Translations under genes and position numbers: made by a program | Part shown: in pieces, positions 42,169 through 50,844 of the stretch | Position numbering within the stretch: position 1 is the stretch's first letter | Layout of the letters: each line of letters starts with the position of its first letter | Source of the DNA: Victivallales bacterium | GTDB lineage: Bacteria > Verrucomicrobiota > Lentisphaeria > Oligosphaerales > Oligosphaeraceae | Direction of reading: 5' to 3' | Assembly (NCBI GenBank): GCA_017554445.1 | Contig: JAFZIJ010000187.1 | Span: 1-64,000, forward strand | Length of the DNA stretch: 64,000 nucleotides | Notes under the pieces: model-generated | Told to the model about the DNA's origin: nothing | The model's input: only the letters and a program-made list of their open reading frames with translations | Database searches by the model: none

Positions 42169-43668
42169 ATGGAAATACTTAGAACAACAGGCATAGAAAA
42201 ACATTTTCGCGGCGTGAAGGCGCTAAAAGGCGTCGATTTCTCCGTCGAGGCAGGGGAGGTCCACGCCTTGATGGGGGAGAATGGCGCGGGCAAAAGCACG
42301 CTGATTAAAATCATTACGGGCGTGTACGAACCGACTGCGGGAGAGGTGGTTCTGAATGGTACGGAATGCCGTTTCCGTTCACCGCTGGAAGCGGAACGCG
42401 CGGGCATCAGTACCGTCTATCAGGAGGTGAATCTTCTGTCGGATTTGTCTGTTGCGGAGAATATCTGCATCGGCCGTGAGCCGCGCAACCGTTTAGGCCT
42501 CATTGATAAAAAAGCCATGCGGGAACGTGCGCGGAAGGCGTTGGCACGATTGGACATCGATATTGATGTATCGGAAAGTCTTTCATCCTATTCCATTGCC
42601 GTCCAGCAACTTGTCGCCATTGCACGGGCATTGGACATCGATTGCAAACTGTTAATTTTGGACGAACCGACATCCAGTTTGGACGAAAACGAAGTGAACG
42701 AACTGTTCGCTGTCATGAAAAAGTTGCGTGATGAAGGGATGGCCATCATTTTCATCACGCATTTTTTGGATCAGGTCTATGCCGTCAGCGACCGCATCAC
42801 GATTTTGCGGGACGGTCAGAAGGTTGGAACATACAAGACGGCGGAATTGAGCCGCGTAGAAATGGTTGCGAAAATGCTCGGCAAGAGTCTTGCGGAAAAC
42901 ACGCCGCAGGGAGCCGCGAAGCATGAAACGGCGGAAGGCGGAGAAATCGTTTTGGATGTGACGGATTTGGGGCGGCGCGGCATGGTGCATCCTGTTTCGT
43001 TCCAAGTGCGTAAAGGCGAACAAGTTGGATTCGCAGGCCTGCTTGGCGCGGGACGTTCAGAAACGGCGCAATTGCTGTTCGGCGTCGAATCAAAAGATTC
43101 AGGCCAACTGAAAATGCATGGGAAGCCGTTGCCGTCGTTATTCTGGTCGCCGCGGAAGGCCGTGAAGGCGAAAATCGCGTTGATCGCGGAGGATCGAAAA
43201 GTGACGGGAATCATTCCGGATTTGACGGTTCGCGAAAACATCATGCTGGCTCTCCAGGCGTCAAAGGGAATTTGGAAAACGTTGAGTCCCAAGGAACAAC
43301 AGGATTTGACGGACAAATATATCCAGTTGCTTGGCATCAAGACGCCAGATGGCGAACAACAAGTAAAGAATTTGAGCGGTGGCAATCAGCAGAAAGTGTT
43401 GATTGCACGATGGTTAGCCACGCAACCGGATTTGATGATTCTTGATGAACCGACGCGTGGCATCGACGTCGGCGCGAAGGCTGAAATCGAGGCGTTGACG
43501 AAAGAGTTGTGCGAAAAAGGCATGGCCGTAATTTTCATCAGCTCTGAATTGGAGGAGGTTGTGCGGGACTGCGGCCGCGTTGTCGTATTACGTGACCGAC
43601 GGAAGATCGGTGAACTTTCGGGCGAAAATGTTTCGTTGCCGAACATCATGAGGATGATTGCGGAGTGA
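42169..43668 (+). CDS. Sugar ABC importer ATPase, two-domain (YtfR/RbsA type)
   Basis: 499 residues with two ABC domains. The first has Walker A GENGAGKSTLIKIITG and LLILDEPTSSLDENE with a weak signature; the second has GLLGAGRSETAQLLFGVESK, a degenerate Walker A, but a good signature LSGGNQQKVLIARWL and LDEPTRGIDVGAKAEIEALT. This asymmetry is normal for monosaccharide importers (CUT2). Two permease genes and a binding protein follow, as in ytfQ-ytfR-ytfT-yjfF. No ribosome site is evident before ATG 42169. Confidence 0.92.
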   Translation: MEILRTTGIEKHFRGVKALKGVDFSVEAGEVHALMGENGAGKSTLIKIITGVYEPTAGEVVLNGTECRFRSPLEAERAGISTVYQEVNLLSDLSVAENICIGREPRNRLGLIDKKAMRERARKALARLDIDIDVSESLSSYSIAVQQLVAIARALDIDCKLLILDEPTSSLDENEVNELFAVMKKLRDEGMAIIFITHFLDQVYAVSDRITILRDGQKVGTYKTAELSRVEMVAKMLGKSLAENTPQGAAKHETAEGGEIVLDVTDLGRRGMVHPVSFQVRKGEQVGFAGLLGAGRSETAQLLFGVESKDSGQLKMHGKPLPSLFWSPRKAVKAKIALIAEDRKVTGIIPDLTVRENIMLALQASKGIWKTLSPKEQQDLTDKYIQLLGIKTPDGEQQVKNLSGGNQQKVLIARWLATQPDLMILDEPTRGIDVGAKAEIEALTKELCEKGMAVIFISSELEEVVRDCGRVVVLRDRRKIGELSGENVSLPNIMRMIAE

Positions 43669-43673
43669 CATAT

Positions 43674-44711
43674 ATGGGACGATTCCACCATCTGAAATGG
43701 CCGCTTGTGGCTCTCGGGCTGCTGCTGCTATATAATTTGATATTCAAACCGTCGTTCTTCGCCGTTGAAATGACGGCGGATGGATATCTTTACGGTAGTC
43801 TTATCGATATTTTAAACCATAGCAGCAAAGTCATCATTCTGGCCACAGGCATGACACTTGTCATCGCGACGGGAGGCGTCGATATCTCTGTGGGTTCCGT
43901 GATGGCGATTGCGGGCGCGGCGGCGGCTTCCGTCATCGTCATGCCACGGGAAGTATTTTCGTTCGCTGGCGGCGGAGCGAATGCAATGGCCTTTGCACTG
44001 GCCGTCATGTTGACGTTGGCTTTGGCGACGTGCTGCGGCGTCTGGAACGGCTTCTTGACGGCGGGTTGCGGCATCCAGCCGATGGTCGCCACGCTTGTGC
44101 TCATGGTGGCTGGGCGTGGCATTGCGCAGTTGATTACCGACGGTACGATCATCACGTTCGATGATCCATATCTGAATTTCATCGGCAATGGCCATTTTCT
44201 GACGTTGCCGTTTACGACATGGATTGCTGCGACGCTGTTTATCACAGTCGTGTTATTGACACGAAAAACAGCGTTGGGGCTGTTCGTGGAATCCGTCGGA
44301 AACAACGAGAAAGCAAGCCGTTATGCAGGAATTGAAGCACGCGGCGTCAAATGGTTGGTGTACGCTGTCAGTGGTTTTTGTGCGGGTGTTGCGGGATTGA
44401 TGGTATCGTCCAACATCAAATGCGCGGATGCGAACCATGCGGGACTTTATTTGGAACTGGACGCAATTTTGGCGACGGTTATTGGCGGAACAAGCATGGC
44501 AGGTGGACGGTTTTACCTGTCTGGATCGCTTGTCGGAGCTGTTCTGATTCAGACAGTTGCGACGATGATGTATGCGAATGATGTCAATCCCGCCATCGTG
44601 GCCGTGCCGAAGGCGGTCATCGTCATCGTTGTCTGCTTATTACAATCTGAAACGTTCCGTTCGAAACTGTCTTTGGCGTTCAGCCGCAGAGCGAAAGGAG
44701 GTGCCGCATGA
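43674..44711 (+). CDS. Sugar ABC importer permease 1 (YtfT/RbsC type)
   Basis: 345 residues from ATG 43674 (GGAG eight bases upstream, in the end of the ATPase gene; a GTG at 43665 is less likely). About nine membrane helices with the RbsC-family signature ILATGMTLVIATGGVDISVG and SVMAIAGAA, and EARGVKWLVYAVSGFCAGVA near the end. It pairs with the next gene as a heterodimeric membrane channel, and the genes overlap by ATGA. Confidence 0.9.
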   Translation: MGRFHHLKWPLVALGLLLLYNLIFKPSFFAVEMTADGYLYGSLIDILNHSSKVIILATGMTLVIATGGVDISVGSVMAIAGAAAASVIVMPREVFSFAGGGANAMAFALAVMLTLALATCCGVWNGFLTAGCGIQPMVATLVLMVAGRGIAQLITDGTIITFDDPYLNFIGNGHFLTLPFTTWIAATLFITVVLLTRKTALGLFVESVGNNEKASRYAGIEARGVKWLVYAVSGFCAGVAGLMVSSNIKCADANHAGLYLELDAILATVIGGTSMAGGRFYLSGSLVGAVLIQTVATMMYANDVNPAIVAVPKAVIVIVVCLLQSETFRSKLSLAFSRRAKGGAA

Positions 44712-45691
44712 AAAAGCTGCATATTCCAGTTCGCTTTGTGCCGATTGGCGCGACAATTCTCGTCTTCCTGCTGGCGTATGCCATTGGTATCGCTAACTTC
44801 CGTAATTTCGGCTCTTTACGCGTCTTTTTGAACCTGTTGCATGACAACGCATATCTGGGCGTTGCGTCCATCGGGGCGATGGTCGTTATTCTGTCTGGCG
44901 GAATCGACTTGTCAGTCGGCTCGGTCATCGCTTTCACAGGCATGTTGATCGCAAAAATGATCGACTGCGGCGTGAACGCCTGTTGGGCGATTCTGTTGGC
45001 AGTCGTCATCGGGGCGTTGTTCGGTATGTTACAAGGCGTTCTGATATCGACGTTTGAGTTACCGCCGTTTTTGGTCACATTGGGCGGCATGTTCTTCGCG
45101 CGGGGATGCAGCTATGTCGTCAATGAACAGGCCATGGGCATCTTGAACAATCCCGTGTTTAATTTCATTGAAAACAAGCTGGAGATTCCAATTGGAAGCC
45201 GTGGCCTGACGTTGGAATTCATTGATATCCTGTATCTTGTGATGCTGATTATCGCGATTGTCTTCACGCAGAGGACACATGCGGGACGTTGCATTTATGC
45301 CGTTGGAGAGAACGAGCAGGCGGCGACGCTGATGGGCATTCCTGTCCGCCGCACAAAAATCATGGTTTATACGATTGCGGGCTTCTGCTCGGCCGTGGCG
45401 GGAATCGTATTCACAATTTATCTGAAGAGCGGTAATCCGTTGAGTTGCGTAGGGTTGGAAATGGACGCGATTGCGGCGACAGTTATCGGTGGCACGCTAC
45501 TAACTGGCGGTGTTGGTTACATGATCGGTTCGTTCTTCGGCGTGTTGGTTCTCGGTCTGATTCAAGTACTTATCATGTTCCAGGGGAACATCAATTCATG
45601 GTGGACACGCATCATCGTGGGCGCTCTCGTTTTGGTCTTCATCTTCATGCAGAACCTCATCACGAAGATTTCCAAAAAGAGCAAGGGGTGA
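44708..45691 (+). CDS. Sugar ABC importer permease 2 (YjfF type)
   Basis: 327 residues, strong AAAGGAGG site inside the end of the preceding permease (ATGA overlap). Family motif SIGAMVVILSGGIDLSVGSV, then IAFTGMLIAKM and GRCIYAVGENEQAATLMGIP. It forms the second half of the membrane channel of a YtfQRT-YjfF-like (galactofuranose-type) importer. The closest assignment rests on the two-permease arrangement and the binding protein further on. Confidence 0.88.
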   Translation: MKKLHIPVRFVPIGATILVFLLAYAIGIANFRNFGSLRVFLNLLHDNAYLGVASIGAMVVILSGGIDLSVGSVIAFTGMLIAKMIDCGVNACWAILLAVVIGALFGMLQGVLISTFELPPFLVTLGGMFFARGCSYVVNEQAMGILNNPVFNFIENKLEIPIGSRGLTLEFIDILYLVMLIIAIVFTQRTHAGRCIYAVGENEQAATLMGIPVRRTKIMVYTIAGFCSAVAGIVFTIYLKSGNPLSCVGLEMDAIAATVIGGTLLTGGVGYMIGSFFGVLVLGLIQVLIMFQGNINSWWTRIIVGALVLVFIFMQNLITKISKKSKG

Positions 45692-45746
45692 AATGGCGGA
45701 ATACAAAGAATTGACAACAGGAAAATAATCCTTTCAGCATTGGTAA

Positions 45747-46892
45747 ATGATTATGAGTGAAGAAACTAAAAACGTAGAATCTAAAAACGAGGAACCTAAA
45801 AAAATTGAACGTCTGATGTCGCTGGATGCCTTGCGTGGTGCCGACATGCTTTTTATCATGGGCTTTGCCTCGTGGATTGTCGTCCTGTGTGCTTTGTTGC
45901 CAAAGTGCGGCCTTACCGAATGGTTTTCCACCCAAATGAGCCATGTCGGCTGGCATGGCTTGCGTCATCACGATACCATTTTCCCGCTATTTCTCTTTAT
46001 GGCTGGTGTTTCCTTCCCGTTCTCGTTGGCCAAACAGCAGGAGCAGGGCAGGGCTCCATGGCGGATTTATCTGAAAATTGTCATCCGCGGTCTCCTGTTG
46101 GTGCTATTGGGACTGATCTATAATGGTATGCTTCAGTTTGAATTCCCCAAACTACGCTATGCCAGTGTGTTGGCACGCATTGGTCTGGCCTGGATGTTTG
46201 CCGCGTTGCTTTTCACCAGAATCCGCAAGACTTCCATTCTGGCCTCTATCGCTGCTGTCATACTCATTGGCTACTGGCTGGCCATGTGGCTCATACCGGG
46301 CGGAGACGATCCTTTCTCCTTCGAAAACAACTTGGTCGGCACCATTGACCGTTTTTTCATTTCAGCCGACCATCTCTACAACAAGACGTTCGATCCTGAA
46401 GGCTTGTTCAGCACGATTCCAGCCATCGTCACCGCCATGCTGGGCATGTTTGCGGGGCAATTGGTCCGCTCAACGAAAATTTCCGGCAACAAAAAAGCCC
46501 TCTATCTTCTGCTGGCCGGCGTGGCGTTTGCATTGATCGGCTGGTTGTGGGGCATGGTCTTTCCCATTAACAAAAAGCTCTGGACTAGTACCTTTGTCTG
46601 CGCCGTGGGCGGCTATTCACTCATCTGCTTCGCAATTTTCTATTATATTATCGACGTAAGAGGCTGGCGCCGTTGGTCTTTCTTCTTCCGAGTCATCGGC
46701 ATGAATTCCATTACCATCTATATGATGCAGCGGATTGTTGACTGTTCCAGAATCAATCGATTCTTCTTCGGCGGCATCATCAAATGGTTTGACGGCGACT
46801 GGAACAAGTTGGCCTGGCATACTTTCTACATTCTTACCTGCTGGCTGATCCTCTTCTTTTTCTATAAGAAAAAGATCTTCCTTAAGGTCTAG
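45747..46892 (+). CDS. NagX/DUF5009 (heparan-glucosaminide acetyltransferase-like) membrane protein
   Basis: 381 residues, start uncertain between ATG 45747 and 45753; no clear ribosome site. After a charged N-terminus, RLMSLDALRGADMLFIMGFA opens about ten membrane helices. HDTIFPLFLFMAGVSFPFSL and RIGLAWMFAALLF follow, patterns shared with NagX, DUF5009 and the catalytic membrane region of HGSNAT. It probably transfers or handles acetyl groups on sugars at the membrane. It lies between the importer permeases and the binding-protein gene, suggesting a role in the same glycan pathway. Confidence 0.75.
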   Translation: MIMSEETKNVESKNEEPKKIERLMSLDALRGADMLFIMGFASWIVVLCALLPKCGLTEWFSTQMSHVGWHGLRHHDTIFPLFLFMAGVSFPFSLAKQQEQGRAPWRIYLKIVIRGLLLVLLGLIYNGMLQFEFPKLRYASVLARIGLAWMFAALLFTRIRKTSILASIAAVILIGYWLAMWLIPGGDDPFSFENNLVGTIDRFFISADHLYNKTFDPEGLFSTIPAIVTAMLGMFAGQLVRSTKISGNKKALYLLLAGVAFALIGWLWGMVFPINKKLWTSTFVCAVGGYSLICFAIFYYIIDVRGWRRWSFFFRVIGMNSITIYMMQRIVDCSRINRFFFGGIIKWFDGDWNKLAWHTFYILTCWLILFFFYKKKIFLKV

Positions 46893-46936
46893 ACTTGTCT
46901 CTACAGTGGCCAATGCTATAGTATTGTGGTTTATAA

Positions 46937-47027
46937 GTAACGAGGGCGTCCCGCCCTTGGGATCACGGTAGTAACGAGGGCGTCCCGCCCTTGGGATCAC
47001 GGTAGTAACGAGGGCGTCCCGCCCTTG
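46937..47027 (+). repeat. Palindrome array, three units of 34 bp with GAGGGCG stem
   Basis: Units start at 46937, 46971 and 47005; core GTAACGAGGGCGTCCCGCCC then TTG, linker GGATCACGGTA. The stem differs from the commoner GACGGCG form by a paired change on both arms. Located 45 nt after the NagX-like stop and 75 nt before the binding-protein gene. Confidence 0.92.
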
Positions 47028-47101
47028 ACAATTTCGAGAAAAACAACATCCAAGATGTTTTTTTTGATAAGCCATTGAAATCCAATCAAAAGGAGTAGAA
47101 A

Positions 47102-48082
47102 ATGAAAAAGCTGTTGACATTGTTTGTCGTGTCGATGATGGTATTTGCGGTGTCCTGCAAGAAGCAGGATGGCGGCGTGCAGGAAGGCGGGGCGCAAGGC
47201 GCGAAGATCCGCGTGGGATTCAGCCAGATCGGTGCCGAATCTGACTGGCGTAAGGCCAGTACGGTATCCATCCAGGAGGAAGCCGCGAAGCGCGGCATAG
47301 AACTGCTGTTCTCCGATGCGCAGCAGAAACAGGAGAACCAGATCAAGGCCGTCCGTTCGTTCATCGCGCAGGATGTGGATGTCATTTGCTTGGCGCCAGT
47401 TGTGGCGACGGGCTGGGAAGACGTCCTGAAAGAAGCGAAAGCAGCGAAGATTCCTGTCATTCTGATTGACCGCAAAGTCACTGTTTCAGAAGACGGTCTG
47501 TACAGCTGCTACATCGGCTCCGATTGCACGGAGGAAGGTCGCAAGGCGGCCCGTTGGGTCATTGAAAACGTCGGCGAGAACGCGGGCATCGCGGAACTGG
47601 TCGGCACGGTCGGTTCCGGTCCGGCCATCGAACGCAAGAAAGGTTTCGAAGAAATCATCAAAGACCATCCCGGCCTGAAGATCATCAAATCACAGAGCGG
47701 CGATTTCACGCGTTCGCAGGGCAAGGAAGTCATGGAGCAATTCCTGAAGTCTCCTGAAAAAGATCAGATCAAAGTCCTCTACGCGCATAACGACGACATG
47801 GCGTTGGGCGCCATCCAGGCCATCGAAGAGGCCGGCAAGGTTCCCGGAAAGGACATCATCATCATCTCCTGCGACGGCGTGAAGGAAATGTTCAAGATGA
47901 TTCTGGCCGGCAAGGCGAACTGCACGGTCGAATGCAACCCGATGATCGGTCCGCAGCTGTACGATGTCATTGAAAGCTACAAAAAGGAAGGCCAGCCGAT
48001 TCCGCCGCGTGTTGAATCCATCGAGGGCGTGTTCGATTCGAAGAACATCACGCAGGAAGTCGTGGACGGCCGCCGCTACTAA
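47102..48082 (+). CDS. Sugar-binding lipoprotein of the ABC importer (YtfQ-like)
   Basis: 326 residues, AAGGAG site. Lipoprotein signal VVSMMVFAVSCKK (Cys at about 19), then a linker and a periplasmic-binding fold. IRVGFSQIGAESDWRKASTV is characteristic of YtfQ/galactofuranose-binding proteins; CLAPVVATGWEDVLKEAKAA, IPVILIDRKV, LYAHNDDMALGAIQAIEEAG and IIISCDGVKEMFKMILAGKA follow the same family. It captures the sugar for the importer encoded at 42169-45691, with the NagX-like gene and the palindrome array between. Confidence 0.88.
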   Translation: MKKLLTLFVVSMMVFAVSCKKQDGGVQEGGAQGAKIRVGFSQIGAESDWRKASTVSIQEEAAKRGIELLFSDAQQKQENQIKAVRSFIAQDVDVICLAPVVATGWEDVLKEAKAAKIPVILIDRKVTVSEDGLYSCYIGSDCTEEGRKAARWVIENVGENAGIAELVGTVGSGPAIERKKGFEEIIKDHPGLKIIKSQSGDFTRSQGKEVMEQFLKSPEKDQIKVLYAHNDDMALGAIQAIEEAGKVPGKDIIIISCDGVKEMFKMILAGKANCTVECNPMIGPQLYDVIESYKKEGQPIPPRVESIEGVFDSKNITQEVVDGRRY

Positions 48083-48277
48083 TAACAATTAACAATTTTA
48101 GATTATCGGAAACCACAGATCACACGGATTATACAGATTGCCTCGCCGCCGAGCCGACATCGCCCAAAAGAATCAATGATGAAACAAGACGATGATTGCG
48201 AATGATGAAAACGGCTCCGGCGGTTCGGCGGTTTGAAGGTGCTTCGCAAAAGGAAAACAAATAAACAGGTCATTACC

Positions 48278-50536
48278 ATGAAAAGACTATCCATCGCATG
48301 CCTGGCCATGGCGTTGATGTTGCCGTTGTTCGGCGAGTATCAGATTCAGCCGAATCAGCTGATGACGCCGTGGGGCGAAAAAATCACGCCTGAAAACGCA
48401 TGGCGTGAATATCCGCGGCCGCATTTGGTTCGTCAGAACTGGCAGAACCTCAACGGGTTGTGGCAATACGCCGTCAATGAACGGAAAGCCGACCGTCCAG
48501 AAGAATGGGCGGGCGAGATTCTTGTTCCGTTCGCGATCGAGACGCCGATTTCCGGCGTGAAGCGGCTGTTGGATCCGAAGGAGCAGTTGTGGTATCGCCG
48601 CATGTTCAATGTGGCGTTCAACGACGCGAAAGAACGTGTTCTGCTTCATTTCGGCGGTGTCGATTTCCGCACGCAGGTCTTTGTGAACGGCGTGGAAGCG
48701 ACGGATGTGCCGCATGAAAGCGGTAATCTGCCGTTCTCGCTGGACATCACGGATTTCGTCAAGCCGGGCGAAAACGAACTCGTCCTGCAGGTTTGGGATC
48801 CGACGGACGCGGGCAGCCAGTCCCGCGGCAAGCAAGTACAGCGGCCCGTCGGTTGCATGTACACCCGCATGAGTGGCATCTGGCAGACTGTCTGGACGGA
48901 AGTCGTTCCCGCAACCTATATTACAGGATACAAAGTCGTGACGGACATCGACAACAGCACAGTCTCCGTGACATTGCAGGCTACTGGCGATCTGATGAAC
49001 GCGAAAGTGACGGTCGCCGTCCAGAAGGACGGCAAGACGCTGGCCAACGGCAATGTGGCGGCCTGGGGCCGTCCTGTCACGCTGAAGCTGGAGAATCCGC
49101 TTCTTTGGTCGCCTGATTCACCGAACCTCTATGATCTGGTCTTCACGCTGACGGCGCAGGACGGTTCGCAGGATGTTGTCCGCGGCTATTTCGGCATGCG
49201 CAAAATCGATTGGCGGAAGGATGAAAAAGGCATTCCGCGTCTGTATTTGAACAATCAGAAAACGTTCATGATGGGCACGTTGGATCAGGGCTGGTGGCCG
49301 GACGGCTATCTCACGCCGCCTTCCGACGAAGCCATGGCGTTCGACATCAACTTCCTGAAGGAATGCGGCTTCAACATGATGCGCAAGCACATCAAGATCG
49401 AACCGCTCCGCTACTACTATCTGTGTGACAAGCTCGGCATCATGCTGTGGCAGGACATGCCGTCTGGCGGCGGCGATGTGGAGAATCGCTATTATCTTTA
49501 TCGCCAGGAACTTAAAGGTATGATGGATTTGCTCCAGACGTTCCCGAGCATCGTCATGTGGGTGCCCTACAACGAAGGGTGGGGACAGCCCGGAAAAGAG
49601 AAAACCAACCAAACCATGAAATGGGTGAAACGCTATGATCCGACTCGTCTCGTCGATGGCCCGTCCGGCTGGACGGATTACGGCGTTGGCGACACGAAGG
49701 ACATGCACCACTATTCCGATCCACGCATGTTCCCTGTCATGGACGACCGCGTGTCCGTTCTCGGCGAGTTCGGCGGCATTGGCTTCCAGATAAAGGATCA
49801 TCTGTGGGCGGAAAAGACGTGGGGCTATGTGAGCGACGCTTCGCCGGATGCGTATTTCGCCCGCTACACACGTCAAATGAACGACTTGGCCCGTATGGCA
49901 CAGGAGGGCCTCGCCGCTTCCGTCTATACGCAGACGACGGACGTCGAAATCGAGACGAACGGTCTGTTGACGTATGACCGCAAGGTCGCGAAATATCCCG
50001 CCGCGGAGTTTGCGAAAATCCACAAGACGGTCTATGAAGCCGCCAAAGTAACGCGCATTCCAGTGCGGACGGTCATCATGCCGTCGAGCCAAAATGAACC
50101 GTTGGAATGGCGCTATGTCTTTGAAAACACGGCGGATAACTGGATGACGGTTGACTTCGATGACGCGGCGTGGAAGACAGGTCAGGCCGGTTTTGGCAAT
50201 GCGGGCATCGCCCGTGACCACAAGGCAGCGCACGTTCGCACTGCTTGGGAGACAAACGACATCTGGCTCCGCCGCGCGTTCGATTTCGACGGCGATCCCG
50301 CCGCTTTCCTCAAGCTTGGATTCAGCATGTTCTACGATGAAGATACGGAAATCTATTTAAACGGTGTGAAAATCGCTGAATACCACGGCTACAACGTGAA
50401 TTACGACAATCTTGATGCTTTGCCCGACGCGTTGAAGGCGCTGAAGAAAGGCCGCAACGTCGTCGCCGTCCATACCAAAAACACGACTGGCGGCGCGTAT
50501 ATCGACTTTGCCATTCTTGGCATCAACTTCAAATAA
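48278..50536 (+). CDS. Secreted glycoside hydrolase family 2 enzyme
   Basis: 752 residues from ATG 48278, chosen for the signal peptide (LSIACLAMALMLPLFGEYQI). The GH2 order is sugar-binding sandwich (RPHLVRQNWQNLNGLWQYAV, then VLLHFGGVDFRTQVFVNG), immunoglobulin-like domain, then TIM barrel (GYFGMRKIDW, ECGFNMMRKHIKIEPLRYYY, KLGIMLWQDMPSGG). The acid/base Glu433 lies in VPYNEGWG, and the probable nucleophile Glu497 lies in VLGEFGGIG. A C-terminal galactose-binding-like sandwich follows. With the YtfQ-like importer, a beta-galactofuranosidase or beta-galactosidase role is a reasonable guess. A terminator follows. Confidence 0.88.
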   Translation: MKRLSIACLAMALMLPLFGEYQIQPNQLMTPWGEKITPENAWREYPRPHLVRQNWQNLNGLWQYAVNERKADRPEEWAGEILVPFAIETPISGVKRLLDPKEQLWYRRMFNVAFNDAKERVLLHFGGVDFRTQVFVNGVEATDVPHESGNLPFSLDITDFVKPGENELVLQVWDPTDAGSQSRGKQVQRPVGCMYTRMSGIWQTVWTEVVPATYITGYKVVTDIDNSTVSVTLQATGDLMNAKVTVAVQKDGKTLANGNVAAWGRPVTLKLENPLLWSPDSPNLYDLVFTLTAQDGSQDVVRGYFGMRKIDWRKDEKGIPRLYLNNQKTFMMGTLDQGWWPDGYLTPPSDEAMAFDINFLKECGFNMMRKHIKIEPLRYYYLCDKLGIMLWQDMPSGGGDVENRYYLYRQELKGMMDLLQTFPSIVMWVPYNEGWGQPGKEKTNQTMKWVKRYDPTRLVDGPSGWTDYGVGDTKDMHHYSDPRMFPVMDDRVSVLGEFGGIGFQIKDHLWAEKTWGYVSDASPDAYFARYTRQMNDLARMAQEGLAASVYTQTTDVEIETNGLLTYDRKVAKYPAAEFAKIHKTVYEAAKVTRIPVRTVIMPSSQNEPLEWRYVFENTADNWMTVDFDDAAWKTGQAGFGNAGIARDHKAAHVRTAWETNDIWLRRAFDFDGDPAAFLKLGFSMFYDEDTEIYLNGVKIAEYHGYNVNYDNLDALPDALKALKKGRNVVAVHTKNTTGGAYIDFAILGINFK

Positions 50537-50595
50537 CCATGTTATACGGAGCTCTCATGGTTTTTCCATGGAGGTCTTGAAAAATCGAATTGATG

Positions 50596-50640
50596 CGTCC
50601 CCCTGCGTGACTGGAACGTTCGCAGAGGGACGTGTTTTTT
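50596..50640 (+). terminator. Intrinsic terminator after the GH2 gene
   Basis: CGTCCCCCTGCG / CGCAGAGGGACG (one mismatch) with a 13 nt loop, followed by TG and six T. It closes the importer/GH2 transcript 60 bp after the stop. The rest of the 308 bp gap up to 50844 holds only an AT-rich stretch with weak promoter-like boxes. Confidence 0.75.
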
Positions 50641-50844
50641 ATGCTTTTAGGACTATTGCAGAATTAATTTTGATTTTTTTTCATTATAGGGGATAAAAAG
50701 TTTGTGCAAATGGATTTGTCAAACGTTATATTAATTGAATGATTTAAAAACGCCGCTGAATGGTGTCGGAAGACCCATGGATGCGGGTCCACAAAAACAA
50801 GAAGTCTGGAATACCGTTGTTCACAACGGAAGGCGGATTAGAAA

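Noticed and set aside
45693-45728. 11-codon frame after the second permease
   Set aside because: Too short and without independent support, although GGGG-type spacing precedes it.
49118-50233. 371-codon minus-strand frame opposite the GH2 gene
   Set aside because: Shadow of a well-supported enzyme gene with intact catalytic motifs; no start context.
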